64,000 nt of DNA from Actinomyces sp. 432 (GCF_009930875.1 NZ_CP025249.1:62001-126000), one strand, 5' to 3'; shown: positions 41,475 to 51,642, numbered from the stretch's first letter. Translations and numbers: made by a program. Notes: a model not told the origin generated them from the letters alone.

Positions 41475-41527
41475 GATGCCGAAGCGAACCGACCTCGGCG
41501 CGTCCCGCGTCGACTGCTTCCCGGCAG

Positions 41528-44243
41528 CTACTTTCCGGCCCTGCGCAGGCGCAGGGAGTTGGTGACCACGATGACGCTGGAGGCGGCCATGGCGGCGCCG
41601 GCGATCATCGGGTTGAGCATTCCGGCCGCGGCCAGCGGAATCGCGGCCACGTTGTAGGCGAAGGCCCAGAACAGGTTCTGCTTGATGATTCGCAGCGTGT
41701 CCCGGCTGATGCGGATGGCCGTCACCACGGCATCCAGGTCAGCGCGCACCAGCGTGATGTCCGCGGCCTCAATGGCCACGTCCGTGCCCGACCCCATGGC
41801 GAAGCCCAGCCCGCGCGTACCCGCCTGAGCCAGGGCCGCGGCGTCATTGACGCCATCGCCGACCATGCCCACCACGTGGCCCTCGCCTTGCAGACCGGCG
41901 ATCACGTCGCGCTTGTCGCCCGGCAGCACCTCGGCGCGCACGTCTGCGGCGTCGATGCCGACCTCCCGGGCCACCCGGTCCGCGGTCCGCCGATTGTCGC
42001 CGGTCAGCAGCACCGGGCGCACCCCCAGTTCGCGCAGTGCGGCAACCGCCTCCCGGGAGGAGGGGCGCACCGTGTCCCGCACCGCCAGCACGGCGCGGGC
42101 GACGCCGTCCACGGCGAGTACCACGGCGGTCGCCCCGGACTCCTGCGCGGCGGCGACGGCGCCGGTTGCCTGTGCGGGAAGGTCCACCCCTTGCTCCGCC
42201 AGCCAGGCCGGTCGGCCCACTCGGACCCGGTGGGCGGCGCCGTCCAGCGTCACCGTGCCGGACACTCCCCGCCCCTCGTGGTTGGAGAAGTCCCGCACCG
42301 CCGGCACCTGCTCGAGCCGTTCCTTGGCGGCCTCGGTGATTGCCCGGGCCACCGGGTGCTCGCTGGCCGCCTCCACACTCCCGGCCAGGGCGAGGGCCTG
42401 CAACCGCGTGCTTTCGGGGCCGGGGCGGTGAAGCCCCTCTCGGCTACCACCCGCGATCCTCGTACCTCGGATCGCTCCCGCCAGCCCCACCACGCCTTCG
42501 AGCGGCTCCCCCGCCCCGGCTGAGTCCGGTCCGACCCCTCGGCGCCGGGTGCTGGGGATGCGGAGTCCTCCGCTGCTTCCACCCCGCCGTCACCCTCGGC
42601 GTCCCAGGTGACGATCCCGTCGGCGTCCAGGCGCATGCGGCCCTCGGTGACGGTGCCGGTCTTGTCCAGCACGATCGTGTCCAGGGTGCGGGTGGACTCC
42701 AGCACCTCGGGCCCCTTGATGACCACGCCGAGCTGGGCGGCGCGCCCGGAGCCGACCAGCAGCGCCGTCGGCGTCGCCAGCCCCAGTGCGCAGGGGCACG
42801 CGATCACCAGCACGGATACGGCCGCCATGAACGCGGGCTGCGCCGGGTGCCCCAGCGCCAGCCACACCGCCGCCGTGGCCAGCGCCAGCACGATCACCGC
42901 CGGCACGAACACCCCGGAGATGCGGTCGGCCAGCCGCTGCACCGGTGCCTTGCCGGCCTGCGCCTCGGTGACCATGGCGCCGATGCGCGCCAGCGTGGTC
43001 CCCGCGCCGACCGCCGTCGCCCGCACCAGCAGCACGCCGGAGGTGTTAATGCAGCCTCCGGTGACGGCGTCGCCGGGGCCAGTCTCCACCGGCACCGACT
43101 CACCGGTGAGCATGGAGGCGTCCACCGCGGAGCGGCCCTCGATCACCACGCCGTCGGTGGCGATCTTCTCGCCCGGACGCACCACGAACAGGTCGCCGGC
43201 GGCCAGGGCGTCGATCGCCACCGTCTCCTCGGTGCGGGCGGCCTCGGGGAGGGGGGCGCCGTCGTCGTCAAGCACATCGACGGCATCTGTGGAGCCGGTG
43301 GGGGAGGTCAGCGTGACCCGGGTGGCCTGGGTGGCGCCGAGCTTCAACAGGGCGCGCAGGGCGTCTCCGGAGCGGTAGCGGGCGCGCGCCTCCGCGTAGC
43401 GGCCCGCCAACAGGAAGGTGGTCACCCAGGCGGCGGACTCGAAGTACATGTGCACCTGATGCCCCTGGGCGCGCGGGAGCAGCTCCATGCTCATATGCGC
43501 CCCCAGCTGGCCGGCGCCGCCGAAGATCAACGCCCACAGGCTCCAGCCGGTCGCGGCGATTACGCCCAGGGACACGAGCGTGTCCATGGTGGAGGCTCCG
43601 TGGCGCAGCGCCCGGAGAGCGGAGCGGTGGAAGGGCCAGGCACCCCAGGTGGCCACCGGCAGAGCCAGCGCCGCCACCACCCACTGCCACCCGGTGAACT
43701 GCAGCGCGGGAATCATCGAAAGCGCCATCACCGGGATCGACAGCACCAGGCAGACGACCAGGCGGGTGCGCAGGTAGGCGGCCCTTTCGGCCTGGGACTG
43801 GCCGAGCACCGGAGCCGGTGAGCTTGCGTCTGCCCCGGCCGGCGCCGGTGCGGACTCGGAGCCGGCGGACGCGCCGGATGAGACTGCGGTGGAAGAGTGT
43901 GTTTCCGCGTCGGTCGCCGCTGCCGCATCGGGTCGGGGCGCTGCGGAACCGGAATCGCCGTCGGTCGGCGCCAGGTCGGTGCGGCCGGTGACGGTGGCCG
44001 TGTAGCCGGCTCGCGCCACCGCATTGATCAGTTCCTCATTGCTCACCGGTGCGCTCAGCGTGACCCTGGCGGACTCGGTGGCGAGATTGACGGAGGCCTT
44101 GACACCGTCGAGCTTGCCCAGCTTCTTCTCCACGCGCGCCACGCAGGAGGCGCAGGTCATCCCCCGACCGCGAGGTCGACGGTGGCCACCGGCGTCGAGC
44201 TGGGGGCGGCGTCGGTGGTGGCGGTGTGAGTCGGCTCAGACAT
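41528..44243 (-). pseudogene. copA: Copper-exporting P-type ATPase CopA, two frameshifts
   Basis: The full gene would start at ATG 44243 (MSEPTHTATTD; GGAGG 10 nt upstream). It reads VATVDLAVGG then meets a stop, while the heavy-metal domain MTCASCVARVEKKLG starts in the next frame at 44160, so one base is missing in the GGGGG run at about 44,160-44,166. The main frame carries the transport Cys-Pro-Cys (IACPCALGLATP) and phosphorylation site DKTGTVTEG. It loses frame again between about 42,420 and 42,600. The rest (STRLQALALAGSVEAASEHP, GDGVNDAAALAQAG) continues to 41528. Repair of two -1 shifts gives a normal protein of about 905 residues. This may be a sequence error. Confidence 0.85.
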
Positions 44244-44268
44244 GTGTTGATCGGCCTCCAGTGTGAGC

Positions 44269-44532
44269 TCAGGCGGCGTCGCGTTCGATCGCGTCGAGGG
44301 TGTAGTCGCCGGCCTCGTCGATGGCCTCGGCCAGGGCGGCATCCGACAGGACCACATCGGAGACGACCGTGGCCACGGACTGCCCGCCCTTATTGAGGAT
44401 GACGGAGACATTCTTGACGCCGTCGAGGGCCTCCAGCTCCTCGGTGACGTGGGCGACGCAGTGGTCGCAGGTCATCCCGGAGATCCTCAGGGTGGTGGTG
44501 CGGTCGACGCCGTCGGCGGTGAACTCGGACAT
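44269..44532 (-). CDS. copZ: Copper chaperone (heavy-metal-associated domain)
   Basis: An 87-residue single-domain protein with the metal motif GMTCDHC (MxCxxC) in LRISGMTCDHCVAHVTEELE, and the usual beta-alpha-beta pattern through LDGVKNVSVILNKGGQSVAT. CopZ proteins carry Cu(I) to the CopA pump and to CsoR. AAGGAG precedes the ATG. It lies 87 nt after csoR and 25 nt before copA on the same strand, forming a csoR-copZ-copA operon. Confidence 0.92.
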   Translation of the reverse strand: MSEFTADGVDRTTTLRISGMTCDHCVAHVTEELEALDGVKNVSVILNKGGQSVATVVSDVVLSDAALAEAIDEAGDYTLDAIERDAA

Positions 44533-44619
44533 GATGGGCTCCTTGATCTCGGTGTGTGGGTCTGGGTCTGGTTTGCGAGCGGCGAATGCCGGTGCCGGCG
44601 GGCGCCGCCCGCCGTGCGG

Positions 44620-44901
44620 TCAGGACTTGACCAGGCGGGCGATCGCGTCGGAGGCCTCGCGGATCTTGGCGCGGCCCTCCTCGTCGGAGGACTGTGCCGC
44701 GTGCAGCACGCAGTGGTTCATGTGATCCTCGAGCAGGCCGAGGCTGACGGCCTGGAGTGCCTTGGTGACGGCGGAAACCTGAGTGAGTACGTCGATGCAG
44801 TAGGCGTCCTCCTGGACCATGCGCGAGATGCCGCGCACCTGCCCCTCAATGCGACTGAGTCGCTTGAGGTAGTCCTCCTTGGTTCCCGTGTATCCGGCCA
44901 T
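44620..44901 (-). CDS. csoR: CsoR-family copper-sensing repressor
   Basis: A 93-residue all-helical repressor beginning MAGYTGTKEDYLKRLSRIEG; the start at 44901 is favoured by AGGAGG 5-9 nt upstream (a 9-codon longer frame exists). Cu(I) ligands are in place: Cys in EDAYCIDVLTQVSA, then His-Cys in MNHCVLHAAQ. The family leaves DNA when it binds copper. A palindromic box lies 68 nt upstream of the start. Confidence 0.92.
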   Translation of the reverse strand: MAGYTGTKEDYLKRLSRIEGQVRGISRMVQEDAYCIDVLTQVSAVTKALQAVSLGLLEDHMNHCVLHAAQSSDEEGRAKIREASDAIARLVKS

Positions 44902-44968
44902 CGCTCCTCCTGCCCGTACATGGTGCACGTGGTGTCGGCCGATCTGAAGCGACCGACAACCGTCACAA

Positions 44969-44983
44969 TACCCCTAGGGGGTA
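44969..44983 (-). promoter_or_regulatory. CsoR operator
   Basis: TACCCCTAGGGGGTA, with 6-bp arms (TACCCC/GGGGTA) around TAG, matches the G-run palindromes bound by CsoR repressors. It sits 68 nt upstream of csoR and would repress csoR-copZ-copA until copper rises. A second GTAGGGG follows at once, as in type 2 sites. Confidence 0.75.
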
Positions 44984-45263
44984 GGGGTTGCAATGCCGCA
45001 GGGCAGGAGCGGCAGGGCAGGGGACTCGGTGCGGCGGGCGGCGCGGGCTCGCCACCAACGCTTACTGCGTCCCCCTTCCTTCCCCCTTCGCGTCCTGGTG
45101 CACAGGAGTTTGCCGCACGCCGGAGGGAAAAGGCTCGGAACGGGGTGCAAAGCATCGGGGAAGGCGGCGGATTCGGCGGCTGGTACCCGATGTCTGAAAT
45201 CTGGCTACCTGCGGCGATATTCAGTGGGGGAGGCGGCGAGACCCGGGGTTGCCTCTTGCGTGG

Positions 45264-45385
45264 TGTCACAAAATGCACCACTTTCATCCGCCTCGCAGCA
45301 GCGTCATCACTGCGATCCGCGTCATCACGCGATTCTCGCCGATGGGCTCGCGGGAGTGGCGGTGAAAGTGGTGCATTCAGTGACA
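45264..45385. repeat. 122-bp inverted-repeat element, copy 1
   Basis: Ends at 45264-45286 and 45363-45385 are 23-bp inverted repeats (21 of 23 matching) with the core ATGCACCACTTTCA and TGTCAC at the outer edge. The centre has no coding potential. A related copy stands at 54655-54787. It lies between csoR and the Pro-rich protein gene, in a 558-nt gap that otherwise shows no gene. Confidence 0.75.
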
Positions 45386-45486
45386 GCGATGCGGGTGGTT
45401 CCCCGTATCGAGGCTCACGTCAGGAGGGGAATGCGGGCGGGAAGGGTAACTGGGCCTCGCTGCGCCAACTGTGGGATGCTGGTCAC

Positions 45487-46290
45487 ATGAGCGAGCAGCG
45501 TGCACCCGCGGAAATGAGCGCCGCCGACACCTCCGACACGTCCTGGGCCCCGATCGGCTGGGAGCCGGCTGACATCGGCTTCGATGACGCTCCCTTCGGC
45601 AGCGTCCTGGGCGACCCCCTCATGGGCTCGCCCATATTCGATGTTTCAGTGCTCGACGCCACGCCCTCCGCCGGCGCCGACGATGCCAGACCGCGCCCCG
45701 CCCAGGTGCCCCCCGCCTCGCATCCTGCTGCGGTCGCCCCACCCGGCAGCAGCGCACAGCAGCGGCCCGCACCGCAGCATCCCGGATACCCCCAGCCCGC
45801 TACCCGGCCGCCGGTGCAGCCCTCCTCGCGGAGTACTCCGGGCTACGGGCTGCGGCCAGCGGCGGCCGCAGGCGTACCGACTCCAGGCGGGGGACCGGTG
45901 CCGACCCCCGGAGCGCCATCACGATCCGCGGCCGGATACGGCGCAGCGCCGCGGATGCGGTCGGCCGCTGTGGTGGCCGGCGGCGCCCCCACCAGCCGGA
46001 GCGCCGGAATGGCCTCCACGCCCGTGCCCCGCCCTCCCGCCCCGAACCCCTATGCACCCGCGCAGGCGCAGCCGCTACAGCCAGTCGCGCAATCCGCCTC
46101 CGTCCACGGCCTGCCGCAGCCGCGTGTACCAGGGCAGGGCCCGTACGCGCAGGCTCCATCGCGGGGTGCCCCACCGACTTCCCGCCGGGAAGGCCAGACC
46201 GATGACACTGAGGGCATCAGCGGTTTCGTGCCCGCCGGGATCTGGTGGGCGATCGCCTTCCTGCTTCTGATCATCTTCTCCAACATGTGA
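45487..46290 (+). CDS. Proline-rich protein with C-terminal membrane anchor
   Basis: A 267-residue protein beginning MSEQRAPAEMSAADTSDTSW. A first acidic segment (residues 15-55) is followed by about 150 residues dominated by Pro, Ala, Gln, Ser and Gly (for example PQHPGYPQPATRPPVQPSSR), predicted disordered. A single membrane helix at the very C terminus (GIWWAIAFLLLIIFSNM) makes it tail-anchored. No family is recognised. The long upstream in-frame extension to 44263 is non-coding. It faces purB tail to tail. Confidence 0.65.
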   Translation: MSEQRAPAEMSAADTSDTSWAPIGWEPADIGFDDAPFGSVLGDPLMGSPIFDVSVLDATPSAGADDARPRPAQVPPASHPAAVAPPGSSAQQRPAPQHPGYPQPATRPPVQPSSRSTPGYGLRPAAAAGVPTPGGGPVPTPGAPSRSAAGYGAAPRMRSAAVVAGGAPTSRSAGMASTPVPRPPAPNPYAPAQAQPLQPVAQSASVHGLPQPRVPGQGPYAQAPSRGAPPTSRREGQTDDTEGISGFVPAGIWWAIAFLLLIIFSNM

Positions 46291-46337
46291 GGCGTCGCGG
46301 GAGCGCGTCTCCCGGAGCGACGCGGGGGAGGCCGCGA

Positions 46338-47762
46338 TCAGGCGTCCAGGTGCCGGACCAGGTGGGCGGCCAGGCCCGTGTAGGTGGCGGGCGTCAGCGC
46401 CAGCAGCCGCGCCTCGACCTCGGCGGGCATGCCCAGGCCCGCGATGAAGTCCCGCATGGAGGCGGCCGTGACCCGCTTGCCGCGCGTGAGCTCCTTGAGC
46501 CGCTCGTAGGGGTCGGCCATGCCGGTGGCCCCGGCCACCGACGCCGCGCGCATGGCCTGCTGTACCGGTTCGCCCAGGACCTCCCAGGTGGCGTCGAGGT
46601 CCTCCGCCAGGCGGGCGTGGTCGACGTCCAGCCCGGCCAGGCCGCGGCGAATGTTGTCGATCGCCAGCAGCGAGTGGCCGAAGGCCACGCCTACGTTGCG
46701 CTGCGTGGTGGAGTCTGTCAGGTCGCGCTGCAGCCGGGAGGTGACCAGGGTGGCGGCGAGCGTGTCCAGCAGGGAGCAGGAGATCTCCAGGTTCGCCTCC
46801 CCGTTCTCGAAGCGGATCGGGTTGACCTTGTGCGGCATCGTGGAGGAGCCGGTGGAGCCCTGCGCGCTCAGGCGCTGGTGGAAGTAGCCTAGCGAGATGT
46901 AGGTCCAGGCGTCGGTGGCGAGGTTGTGGGCGATCCGGTTGAAGCGGGCTACGTCGGCGTACAGTTCCGCCTGCCAGTCGTGGGACTCGATCTGGGTGGT
47001 GAGCGGGTTCCAGGTCAGGCCCAGGGACTCGACGAAGGCGCGTGCGACCTCCTCCCAGTGGGCGCCGGGCACCGCGACCACGTGCGCTCCGAAGGTGCCG
47101 GTGGCCCCGTTGATCTTGCCCAGGTACTCGGCGCCCTCCACCCGCTTGACCTGCCGGCGCAGCCGGTGGGCCAGCACCGCCAGCTCCTTGCCGAGGGTGG
47201 TAGGGGTGGCCGGCTGGCCGTGGGTGCGGGCGAGCATGGCCGCGTCGGCGTGCTCGCGGGCCATGGCGGCCAGGTCGTCCACGAGCCCGCGGGCCGCGGG
47301 CAGCCACACCTGTGCGACGGCATCGCGGATGGTCAGCGCGTAGGCGAGGTTGTTGATGTCCTCGCTGGTGCAGAAGATGTGGACGATCTCGTGCACCTCG
47401 GGCAGCACCGTGGTGCCCAGGGCCTCGGGGGCGGCGTCCAGGCGCCGCTTGAGCAGGTACTCCACGGCCTTGACGTCGTGGCGGGTGACCGCCTCGATCT
47501 CGGCCAGCTCGGCGATGTCCGCCGCGCCGAAGGCGTCCACGACGCCGCGCAGGTAGGTCTTCTCGGCGTCGGACAGCACGGGGGCGCCGGGCAGTGCCCG
47601 GAGGTCGGTGAGGTGGATGAGCCACTCCACCTCCACGCGCAGGCGCGCCCGGTTCAGGGCGGCCTCGGACAGGTAGTTGACCAGTGGTGCGGTGACGGCG
47701 CGGTAGCGGCCGTCGAGCGGGCCGAGGGCGATGGCGGGGGAGACGGTGGCGAGGTCGACCAT
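46338..47762 (-). CDS. purB: Adenylosuccinate lyase
   Basis: A 474-residue enzyme starting at MVDLATVSPAIALGPLDGRY (ATG 47762; a longer start at 47810 is less likely). The fumarase/lyase signature GSSTMPHKVNPIRFENGEAN, the catalytic-loop His in ARTHGQPATPTTLGKE and the early RYRAVTAPLVNYLSE are complete. It acts twice in purine synthesis, on SAICAR and on adenylosuccinate, releasing fumarate. The gene stands alone between convergent and divergent neighbours, and the 425 nt upstream (47763-48187) contain no supported gene. Confidence 0.95.
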   Translation of the reverse strand: MVDLATVSPAIALGPLDGRYRAVTAPLVNYLSEAALNRARLRVEVEWLIHLTDLRALPGAPVLSDAEKTYLRGVVDAFGAADIAELAEIEAVTRHDVKAVEYLLKRRLDAAPEALGTTVLPEVHEIVHIFCTSEDINNLAYALTIRDAVAQVWLPAARGLVDDLAAMAREHADAAMLARTHGQPATPTTLGKELAVLAHRLRRQVKRVEGAEYLGKINGATGTFGAHVVAVPGAHWEEVARAFVESLGLTWNPLTTQIESHDWQAELYADVARFNRIAHNLATDAWTYISLGYFHQRLSAQGSTGSSTMPHKVNPIRFENGEANLEISCSLLDTLAATLVTSRLQRDLTDSTTQRNVGVAFGHSLLAIDNIRRGLAGLDVDHARLAEDLDATWEVLGEPVQQAMRAASVAGATGMADPYERLKELTRGKRVTAASMRDFIAGLGMPAEVEARLLALTPATYTGLAAHLVRHLDA

Positions 47763-48187
47763 GACGCCGATTCTGCCAGGCGTGGCCAGCGGCGGAGACA
47801 GGTGTCTCAACCGGGTCGACTCAAGCGCGAAAGTAGGATGCCTCTGCGGACCCCCTGAGCGTTCGGGGTGGTTTTGTCCGAGATCGGCAGTAACGCTGAA
47901 TCCGACGTTCCGGAGTCACCTCATAACCGCATGATTTCAACGATCTTTGAGGCGCCTCATGGCGCTGTTAGCTCGTTCGTGCCGATCTGCGACATTCCGG
48001 GCCCCGCCTCGAGCCGGGGAAGAGCAGAGAAGAGCTCTGTAAGGTTCCCCTTGTCGACGACCATGTACAGGAGTGTACAAGAGGCGGGTGAGCTGCTCGC
48101 TGCCGGTTCCTACGCCGGACAGCGTTCGCCCGAGCCGGTTGTAGCCGCCAACGGGCTGGCCGGCCGCGGCGGCCTAGCATTGGGGTC

Positions 48188-49186
48188 ATGTCCGAACAAG
48201 TACGGCGGCTGAACGCGGGCGACCTGGCAAGTAGCGAGATGCACGTATTGATGCGTGCGGCCGCCGGACTCCCCGGGACCGAGATCCGCCGGATTCTCGC
48301 GGAGACCGCCGACGACGCCGTCGAGCGCCTATGGTCCGGGCGGCCCAACGACTGCCTGCCCCTGGCCGCCGCGTGGCGCGGGTGCGAGCGGCCGGACGGC
48401 GGAGAGGATGACGTCATGAGCGAGACTGCGAGACGGCCTTCGCCCGAGCCGAGTTCAGACGACGTGCCCCAGTGGATCAACGACCTGGTGCCGATCGCCG
48501 CCCGGGCACGCGCCCTGCTGCGAGCGGGCGCGCCCGCGCTGCTCGTTGCCGTGGCCCTCGTCCTGGCGATCCCGCAGCTGGTGGCGCATCCCTTGCCGTG
48601 GGTGGCCGCGGCGTGCGTGGCGCTGGGCGGATACCTTGCGCTGCGGCACGGCGGACTTGCAGTGCCGACGGCGGGCGTATCGGCCATTGGCGGTAATGCC
48701 GCCGGGCCGCGGGCAGTATCCGGGGCGCCGGCCGCGGTCGGCGCTGGGCCACAGTCCTCGGCCGGGGGTTCGGCCGCGACCGCCTCCGGGGAGCTGCGCC
48801 CCGGCGGCCGCACGGGCGCACTGCTGGCGGTGCTCGACCTGGTGCTGTCAGCCGTAGGCCTCGCCCTGTGGGCCGGCCTGGCACTGGCCGGAACCGACCG
48901 GGCGCTGCTGCTAGCGGCTATCGCTGCTGCCGGAGGGCTTGTGGCGGGCGTCGGCCTGGTTACCGTCATGGAGCTGGTCGGGCGGCGCCGTACCGGCGTG
49001 GTCGCTGCGCTCGCGGCCGTCACACTGAGCGTTGCCGTCGCAGTTGCCTGCGGCCTCACCCCGGCCGCGCCCTCCTGGTGGTTGGTGCTGGGGCTGGCGG
49101 TGGGTGCGGACGCGGTCGGCGCAATCGCCCTGCGCGTGGCGGTCCGCAACGACCGCCGCTCTGCGCAATTGGTTGACGCCGCCTGA
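48188..49186 (+). CDS. Hypothetical multi-pass membrane protein
   Basis: A 332-residue protein. The first 75 residues are soluble with helical LASSEMHVLMRAAAGLPGTE, DDAVERLW and a low-complexity linker. At least five membrane helices follow: ALLVAVALVLAIPQLVA, WVAAACVALGGYLAL, GALLAVLDLVLSAVGLALWA, ALLLAAIAAAGGLVAGVGLV and VAALAAVTLSVAVAVACGL. Nothing in the sequence points to an enzyme or transporter family. It is followed 169 nt later by the WXG-like gene, which leaves open a link to protein export. Confidence 0.55.
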   Translation: MSEQVRRLNAGDLASSEMHVLMRAAAGLPGTEIRRILAETADDAVERLWSGRPNDCLPLAAAWRGCERPDGGEDDVMSETARRPSPEPSSDDVPQWINDLVPIAARARALLRAGAPALLVAVALVLAIPQLVAHPLPWVAAACVALGGYLALRHGGLAVPTAGVSAIGGNAAGPRAVSGAPAAVGAGPQSSAGGSAATASGELRPGGRTGALLAVLDLVLSAVGLALWAGLALAGTDRALLLAAIAAAGGLVAGVGLVTVMELVGRRRTGVVAALAAVTLSVAVAVACGLTPAAPSWWLVLGLAVGADAVGAIALRVAVRNDRRSAQLVDAA

Positions 49187-49354
49187 AGCAAGCGCCCGCA
49201 CCTTTGCGTCCCGCCCCTGGAGCGTCCGACGGCCTAGTGCTGCCTCCCGCCCGGGCGGCCAGCAAAACCCACAGGTAGTGTTCGTACGCCCGTGCGTCTG
49301 CCGCGTTCACAGCCACCCTGCGGGCACCGCCTCGGTCGCTCTACCGTCGAGGCC

Positions 49355-49573
49355 ATGTCCTCCTTCCTTCTTTCAATCGCAGCGGACAAGGCAGAGGTTG
49401 GCACCGCCTTGGTTCCCGCCACCGTTCCGACCGACTGGACCGGCTCCGCCGCCTCGGCCTGCCAGACCACCCTCGATGAAGTAGTCACCCTCGTAGGCGG
49501 GCTCGATGCCCTCATGACCGACGCCCAGAACGCCATGACCCTACTGGAAGCCGCCGAGAGCGAGGAGGGTTAA
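49355..49573 (+). CDS. Small WXG100-like protein
   Basis: A 72-residue protein starting at MSSFLLSIAADKAEVGTALV (ATG 49355). It has W28-T29-G30 in a turn between two helices (TDWTGSAASACQTTLDEVVT), which echoes the W-x-G hairpin of ESX/type VII substrates, although it is shorter than the usual 100. It is translated 2 nt before the next, large gene, so both belong to one operon. No type VII core genes are present in the window. It may be a chaperone or co-secretion partner for the following protein. Confidence 0.55.
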   Translation: MSSFLLSIAADKAEVGTALVPATVPTDWTGSAASACQTTLDEVVTLVGGLDALMTDAQNAMTLLEAAESEEG

Positions 49574-49575
49574 TC

Positions 49576-51642
49576 ATGACCGTAAACACCACCAGTGGTG
49601 TGTCCGCCGCGGACCAGTACGCGCTGAAGTCGTTGAATCTGCGCACCCCACTGGCGAGCTACGCAGACCCCAGCAGTGTTCCGGTCGGTTCCGGCCCCCT
49701 CGGGCAGGGCACCGGCGCCGGATCGGTTCCCTTCGGTGCCACCGCGTCGGGCGGGGACCAGGACGATATGGTGTGCCGCAGCGGCGACCCGGTCCTCGGC
49801 GGGGGAACCTCCCCCGGTTCGGGCCCTTACACCACGGACGCCGCCCTGCCCTACCCCCTGACCTGGTCCGGCATGCCCGCTGGCACCGGCGTCGTCGTCA
49901 GCGGCGGAACCTACGGGGTGAACACCAACGATCTCACCAGTTTCGCCACCACTCTCTGCACCGCGGCCGACTGGCTGGAGGATGCCCGTGACCTGGCACT
50001 GGCGTGCCTGACGGACCTGCGCTGTGACGGCTTCGGGGTCATGATGTACAGCCAGCCGAACATCGGCGCGAACGGCTCCTGGAACTTCGGCTTCAATTCG
50101 GCGCATGAGGCCATCACCTCGGGTGGTGCGCAGTGCTACTCCCCGGTGTCCGACTCGTGCGCCACAGAGCGCGCCAATGCCATCGCCGCCCTGCAGTCAC
50201 TCACCAGCGGTGCCGGCTCCCTCGACGACGCCGCCGACAGCCTGCGTACGCTCGCCACTGCGGTCACCCTCAGCGCCGCCACCTACACGGACACCGAGTC
50301 GGGCATGAAGGGTCGGTGGCTCCTGATGCTGCAGACCGCCCGCCTGGGGATCAAGTTTGGAGGCGGGTCTCATGCAGTCATTGCGGCGGGAATCGTAGGC
50401 GCACTGGCGGTGCTGAGTGCGGACGGCGCCGCCCTGCCCGACGGCATGGATGATGCGCTCCAGGGCCTTGAAATGCTGCTGGGCGACCCAATGCTCGATG
50501 ACTGGGTCAACACCGACCTCATGATCCTCCTGGCTCTGGCGATATGGGCGAAGCAGGCCAAGACCGGCCTCGAGGCCGCGTCCATCGAGACCTACATCGG
50601 TCAGGTAGCCGAGGAACTGGACCCCGCGATCTCTGCCATGCTGCCTGACCAGGTGCCCGTCGGCAGCCGCATGGTGGACACCGCTTCCCTGACACCCATG
50701 CAGCGCGTGGTCTACTACCTGGCCGTGCGTGCCGAGCAGTCGGGGGCGTACCGCTACGGGGAGCCCACTGGCGTGACCGTGACCCCGCACGGCGGACAGT
50801 CCGTCACGGTCCCTCCCGGCGTGCGCGACCCCTTCGGGCTCGGGACTGCCGTTCCCGCGGTAGCCGCAGCGCTGCCGCAGTCGGGCACCGGCCCGCAACC
50901 GGGGACGGTCGCTGAGGTCATCCGCTACTCCGACGACATGAAGGGCCGCGACGAGGACACCTCCTCCGGCGTGGTCTCCATCCTGCGCACCGACCACGCC
51001 GACGGAACCACCTCCTGGCTCGTCGTGGTGCCCGGCACCACCGACTGGGGCAGCGGCAACACCAACCCGCAGGACCTGCTGACCAACCTGCAGGCGGTAT
51101 CCGGGCGGCCGACCGACATGGAGACCGCAGTGGTCACCGCCATGCGTGAGGCCGGTATAGCCCCTGGCGACAAGGTCGGCCTGTACGGGCACTCCCAGGG
51201 CGCGATAACCGCCTCCAACATCGCCGCCGACTCGGCAGTCGCCGAACAGTTCAACATCACCAACCTGCTCACCGCCGGGGGCCCGACCGCGGGCGCGAAC
51301 CTGCCCGAAAGCGTCAACGCCATCCACCTAGAGAACACCGGCGACGCCGTGCCCGCGCTCGATGCGGCGCCCACCCCGCGCACCCCCACCCGCACCGTGG
51401 TAACCATCGACACCCACGCGGCCGGCGTGGACGGGTACCCTCACGCGCCGCAGATCTATGCTGACGCCGTCGACGGCATGCACGGAAACCCGCAGATAGA
51501 CCAGTGGACCGAGGAGCTCGGAGGCATCACCGGAGCCGGGGAGGACGGGGCGAAGACCACCGAGATCATCTTCGACATCACGCGCGACAGCCCTGAGACC
51601 ACCTGGGAGCAGGTGGCGCAGGGCGTCGGCAAGCAGGGGTGA
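49576..51642 (+). CDS. Large alpha/beta-hydrolase-like protein, possible secreted effector
   Basis: A 688-residue protein. The first 340 residues are helical and Gly/Ala-rich with no signal peptide and a few Cys. The C-terminal region (about residues 440-640) has the lipase-type nucleophile elbow GHSQG with Ser540 (VGLYGHSQGAITASNIAADS), preceded by SWLVVVPGTTDW and followed by HLENTGDAVPALDAA and a His in GYPHAPQIYAD that could complete the triad. It is coupled to the WXG-like gene (2 nt gap). An export-linked lipase or esterase is the best reading. Confidence 0.65.
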   Translation: MTVNTTSGVSAADQYALKSLNLRTPLASYADPSSVPVGSGPLGQGTGAGSVPFGATASGGDQDDMVCRSGDPVLGGGTSPGSGPYTTDAALPYPLTWSGMPAGTGVVVSGGTYGVNTNDLTSFATTLCTAADWLEDARDLALACLTDLRCDGFGVMMYSQPNIGANGSWNFGFNSAHEAITSGGAQCYSPVSDSCATERANAIAALQSLTSGAGSLDDAADSLRTLATAVTLSAATYTDTESGMKGRWLLMLQTARLGIKFGGGSHAVIAAGIVGALAVLSADGAALPDGMDDALQGLEMLLGDPMLDDWVNTDLMILLALAIWAKQAKTGLEAASIETYIGQVAEELDPAISAMLPDQVPVGSRMVDTASLTPMQRVVYYLAVRAEQSGAYRYGEPTGVTVTPHGGQSVTVPPGVRDPFGLGTAVPAVAAALPQSGTGPQPGTVAEVIRYSDDMKGRDEDTSSGVVSILRTDHADGTTSWLVVVPGTTDWGSGNTNPQDLLTNLQAVSGRPTDMETAVVTAMREAGIAPGDKVGLYGHSQGAITASNIAADSAVAEQFNITNLLTAGGPTAGANLPESVNAIHLENTGDAVPALDAAPTPRTPTRTVVTIDTHAAGVDGYPHAPQIYADAVDGMHGNPQIDQWTEELGGITGAGEDGAKTTEIIFDITRDSPETTWEQVAQGVGKQG

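Noticed and set aside
44263..45486. Long in-frame extension upstream of the Pro-rich protein
   Set aside because: It runs antisense through copZ and csoR and across the inverted-repeat element; the ATG at 45487 fits a normal start.
47763..48187. Small frames between purB and the membrane protein gene
   Set aside because: None has a good start or conserved motif; a 9-bp AGATCGGCA inverted repeat there is too weak to annotate.
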